The notes under the pieces: generated by a model
Database searches by the model: none
Seen by the model: only the letters and a program-made list of their open reading frames with translations
Told to the model about the DNA's origin: nothing
From: Bacillota bacterium
Lineage (GTDB): Bacteria > Bacillota > Clostridia > Lachnospirales > Lachnospiraceae
Length of the DNA: 64,000 nt
Direction of reading: 5' to 3'
NCBI GenBank assembly: GCA_023391695.1
Contig: JAEWAK010000003.1
Location: 107,757 to 171,756, forward strand
In this document: positions 62,709 through 64,000 of the stretch, piece after piece
Position numbering within the stretch: the stretch's first letter is position 1
Layout of the letters: every line of letters starts with the position of its first letter
Program-made: the position numbers and the translations under genes

Positions 62709-63389
62709 AATCTTTGTTCCTTTCCATATCCTTTACTTTTGCCAGGAAGATCTGGATATTATTCTCCTCTTCCTGCCGGTCTGCATTCACCCGTCCCAGT
62801 CTGTCACACAAGCCCAGCAAAGCCAGTTCATGCAGGTCTGCCTTTTTTCTCATCAGGTCAATATTGCCATAATGCATGTCTTTGAGGACATACAGGATAT
62901 GCATATGATATCTGACCAGATTCCCTACTCTATCAATAAAATCTTCTTTACAGGAGAAAAACTCCAGAAATTCTTTTGCTAAAGATTCCCCGACCCTATC
63001 ATGGTCATATGCGGTAATTTTCCCTTTCCGGTATCTGGTCGTATCCGGCTTGCCGATATCATGCAAAAGGGCTGCCCACATCAATACTTCGGGATCTTTG
63101 CTGTTTTTCTTCCTGTCAGCCGCTTCATTGACGACCAGTAAAGTATGGTTCCAGGCATTCCCTTCGGGGTGGTGAACCGGTGACTGCATGGTTTCCTTTA
63201 ATTTTATTAACATAGAAAAAGGAGCCTCCCTAAATATTTTTTATCAGATACAACATTCAAGTAATCAGATGGGTTTTCATCTTTTAATAGGTGATGATGA
63301 ATTTCTACAAATAAATTTAATTTATCATAAAAATCCTGCCCATCTGTGGTCTGAATATTCTTCCATTTACTTAAATTTGTTATCTCCAT
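62692..63389 (-). pseudogene. HD-domain hydrolase gene split by a one-base frameshift
   Basis: The ATG at 63389 has a strong AAGGAG site. Frame 1 encodes HHHLLKDENPSDYLNVVSDK, then ends at GRLLFLC and TAA. Shifting by -1 at a run of six A (63242-63237) continues as KIFREAPFSMLIKLKE, then QSPVHHPEGNAWNHTLLVVN and the HD motif AALLHDIGKPDTTRY to the stop at 62692. Together they make one 232-residue HD protein. It is a mutated gene, a sequencing error in the A-run or slippage. The second half could also start at its own ATG at 63213. Confidence 0.75.
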
Positions 63390-63603
63390 TTATTCTGCTC
63401 CTTTTTCTACGAAATAGTATTCCCCAAAAACAAAAATATATGTATAATGAAGCCTGAATAAAAGGAAATACCTGGGACGGTTAAAAAAATATTTAAAAAA
63501 ATCCGGATACCGATATCCGGTCAATCCCTAATAAGAACCGTTTAAATATTTTACTGTTAATCGGTTCAGGAATTTCTAATGGATAACGGCATCCGGTCAG
63601 ATA

Positions 63604-63639
63604 TTTAACCTTACAAGTAAGTCCCCCCCGCTTCTTAGC
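63604..63639 (-). repeat. Dispersed repeat, locus 4 (inverted)
   Basis: The reverse complement reads GCTAAGAAGCGGGGG plus two more G, then ACTTACTTGTAAGGTTAAA. Homology to locus 1 ends at about 63639, next to the left side of the insertion sequence. Confidence 0.85.
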
Positions 63640-64000
63640 AGAGGCCACTGAAAAAGTTCCTGTTACAATTGAATGTACTATTTAGTATCTGATATAATTA
63701 TTGTATCAAAATGTGGAGGTGATACGAATGATTAATAATCAAATTGAATTACAACTTAGTTCTCATTTGGAACTATATGATATCCTAATTCCTGGGGATC
63801 ATATACTTAGAAGAATTAATAAACTTGTTGATTTTTCTTTTGTGTATGATGAACTGAAAGAGAAGTACTGTCTTAATAATGGCCGTAATGCAATCAACCC
63901 GATCAGAATGTTTAAATATCTTCTTTTAAAAAACTTATACAACCTTTCTGACAAAGGTGTTGTTGAGCGCTCAAGATATGACATGTCATTTAAATACTTT
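63640..64000 (+). mobile_element. Left part of an insertion sequence (IS1182-like), cut by the window end
   Basis: A transposase gene starts at 63728 and runs off the window. The left end is likely near 63645-63655 (CACTGAAAAAGTTCC), but the terminal repeat cannot be confirmed without the right end. The boundary falls where dispersed repeat locus 4 stops matching its relatives. Confidence 0.65.
63728..64000 (+). CDS. Transposase, N-terminal part (IS1182-like)
   Basis: The first 91 residues are visible: LQLSSHLELYDILIPGDHIL, LRRINKLVDFSFVYDELKEK and GRNAINPIRMFKYLLLKNLY. This matches the N-terminal DUF772-type domain of IS1182/IS5-superfamily transposases, which precedes the DDE domain. GGAGG lies 8 bases before the ATG. 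Whether the gene is intact is unknown because it continues past the window. Confidence 0.85.
   Translation, partial: MINNQIELQLSSHLELYDILIPGDHILRRINKLVDFSFVYDELKEKYCLNNGRNAINPIRMFKYLLLKNLYNLSDKGVVERSRYDMSFKYF

Noticed and set aside
62399..62710. Open frames on both strands across the GC-rich palindrome
   Set aside because: Near-symmetric sequence keeps both strands open; no ribosome sites or family motifs, and the plus frame also covers the small minus-strand gene.

Overview
The window looks like chromosomal DNA from a Lachnospiraceae-type member of the Clostridia. The grounds are a modest GC content, strong AGGAGG-type ribosome sites, TTGACA-N17-TATAAT promoters, a T-box leader and a glycine riboswitch. 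The gene families also fit: two-subunit L-serine dehydratase, split GcvPA/GcvPB, a feoA-feoA-feoB-small-Cys-protein set, a PadR/HAAS/DUF4097/PspC block and a Firmicute-type GalT. No rRNA, tRNA, CRISPR array or prophage was recognised. The species call is inference from gene content.

Layout. 1-2.5 kb: plus-strand aromatic amino acid genes (end of an upstream gene, tyrA, aroA), closed by a long hairpin shared with the convergent queA. 2.7-6.2 kb: minus-strand sulfur and tRNA-modification genes (cysteine desulfurase, TtcA-like, queA). 6.2-7.6 kb: a decayed dihydrofolate reductase gene, a 206-bp palindrome and a small membrane protein. 7.9-10.2 kb: a YtrA-type GntR regulator with an ABC transporter and a 42-residue membrane peptide. 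10.5-22.3 kb: a carbohydrate locus with a LacI regulator, a binding-protein-dependent importer and GH130, GH38 and GH3 enzymes, best read as uptake and breakdown of mannose-containing oligosaccharides such as N-glycans. 22.5-26.3 kb: Fe(II) transport behind a promoter flanked by Fur boxes, followed by a Fur-like protein with a Cys-rich tail. 26.4-32.5 kb: a DUF815 ATPase, a tandem-repeat array, a chemoreceptor and argS. 32.7-36.9 kb: a GerMN lipoprotein and the PadR-HAAS-DUF4097-PspC operon. 37-39 kb: a peptidase S41 remnant and L-serine dehydratase. 39.3-46.1 kb: galactose genes (ArsR-like regulator, galK, galE, galT) and a GH51 arabinofuranosidase. 46.6-53.7 kb: the glycine cleavage system with lipoate ligase and dihydrolipoyl dehydrogenase behind a glycine riboswitch. 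53.8-55.4 kb: a subtilase with an altered catalytic His motif. 55.5-58.5 kb: T-box-controlled ilvB and ilvN. 58.6-61.9 kb: a cell-wall amidase with SPOR domain, a GNAT protein and pyruvate kinase. 62.4-64 kb: a large palindrome, a small basic protein, a frameshifted HD-domain gene and the left part of an insertion sequence.

How it works together. The enzymes link sugar uptake (mannosides, galactose, arabinosides) to glycolysis (pyruvate kinase) and to serine/glycine catabolism (serine dehydratase, glycine cleavage) and branched-chain synthesis. RNA-level control is prominent: one T-box, one glycine riboswitch, several large hairpins inside operons, and a three-copy structured intergenic element that matches no riboswitch class I know.

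The less explained part is the non-coding layer: (i) the three-copy element at about 10.4, 30.4 and 34.3 kb, with mutually exclusive TGACA/TGTCA pairings in two copies; (ii) a dispersed 33-bp repeat directly after stop codons at four loci, one abutting an IS; (iii) several palindromic or tandem intergenic elements; and (iv) three decaying genes. All alignments were made by eye.
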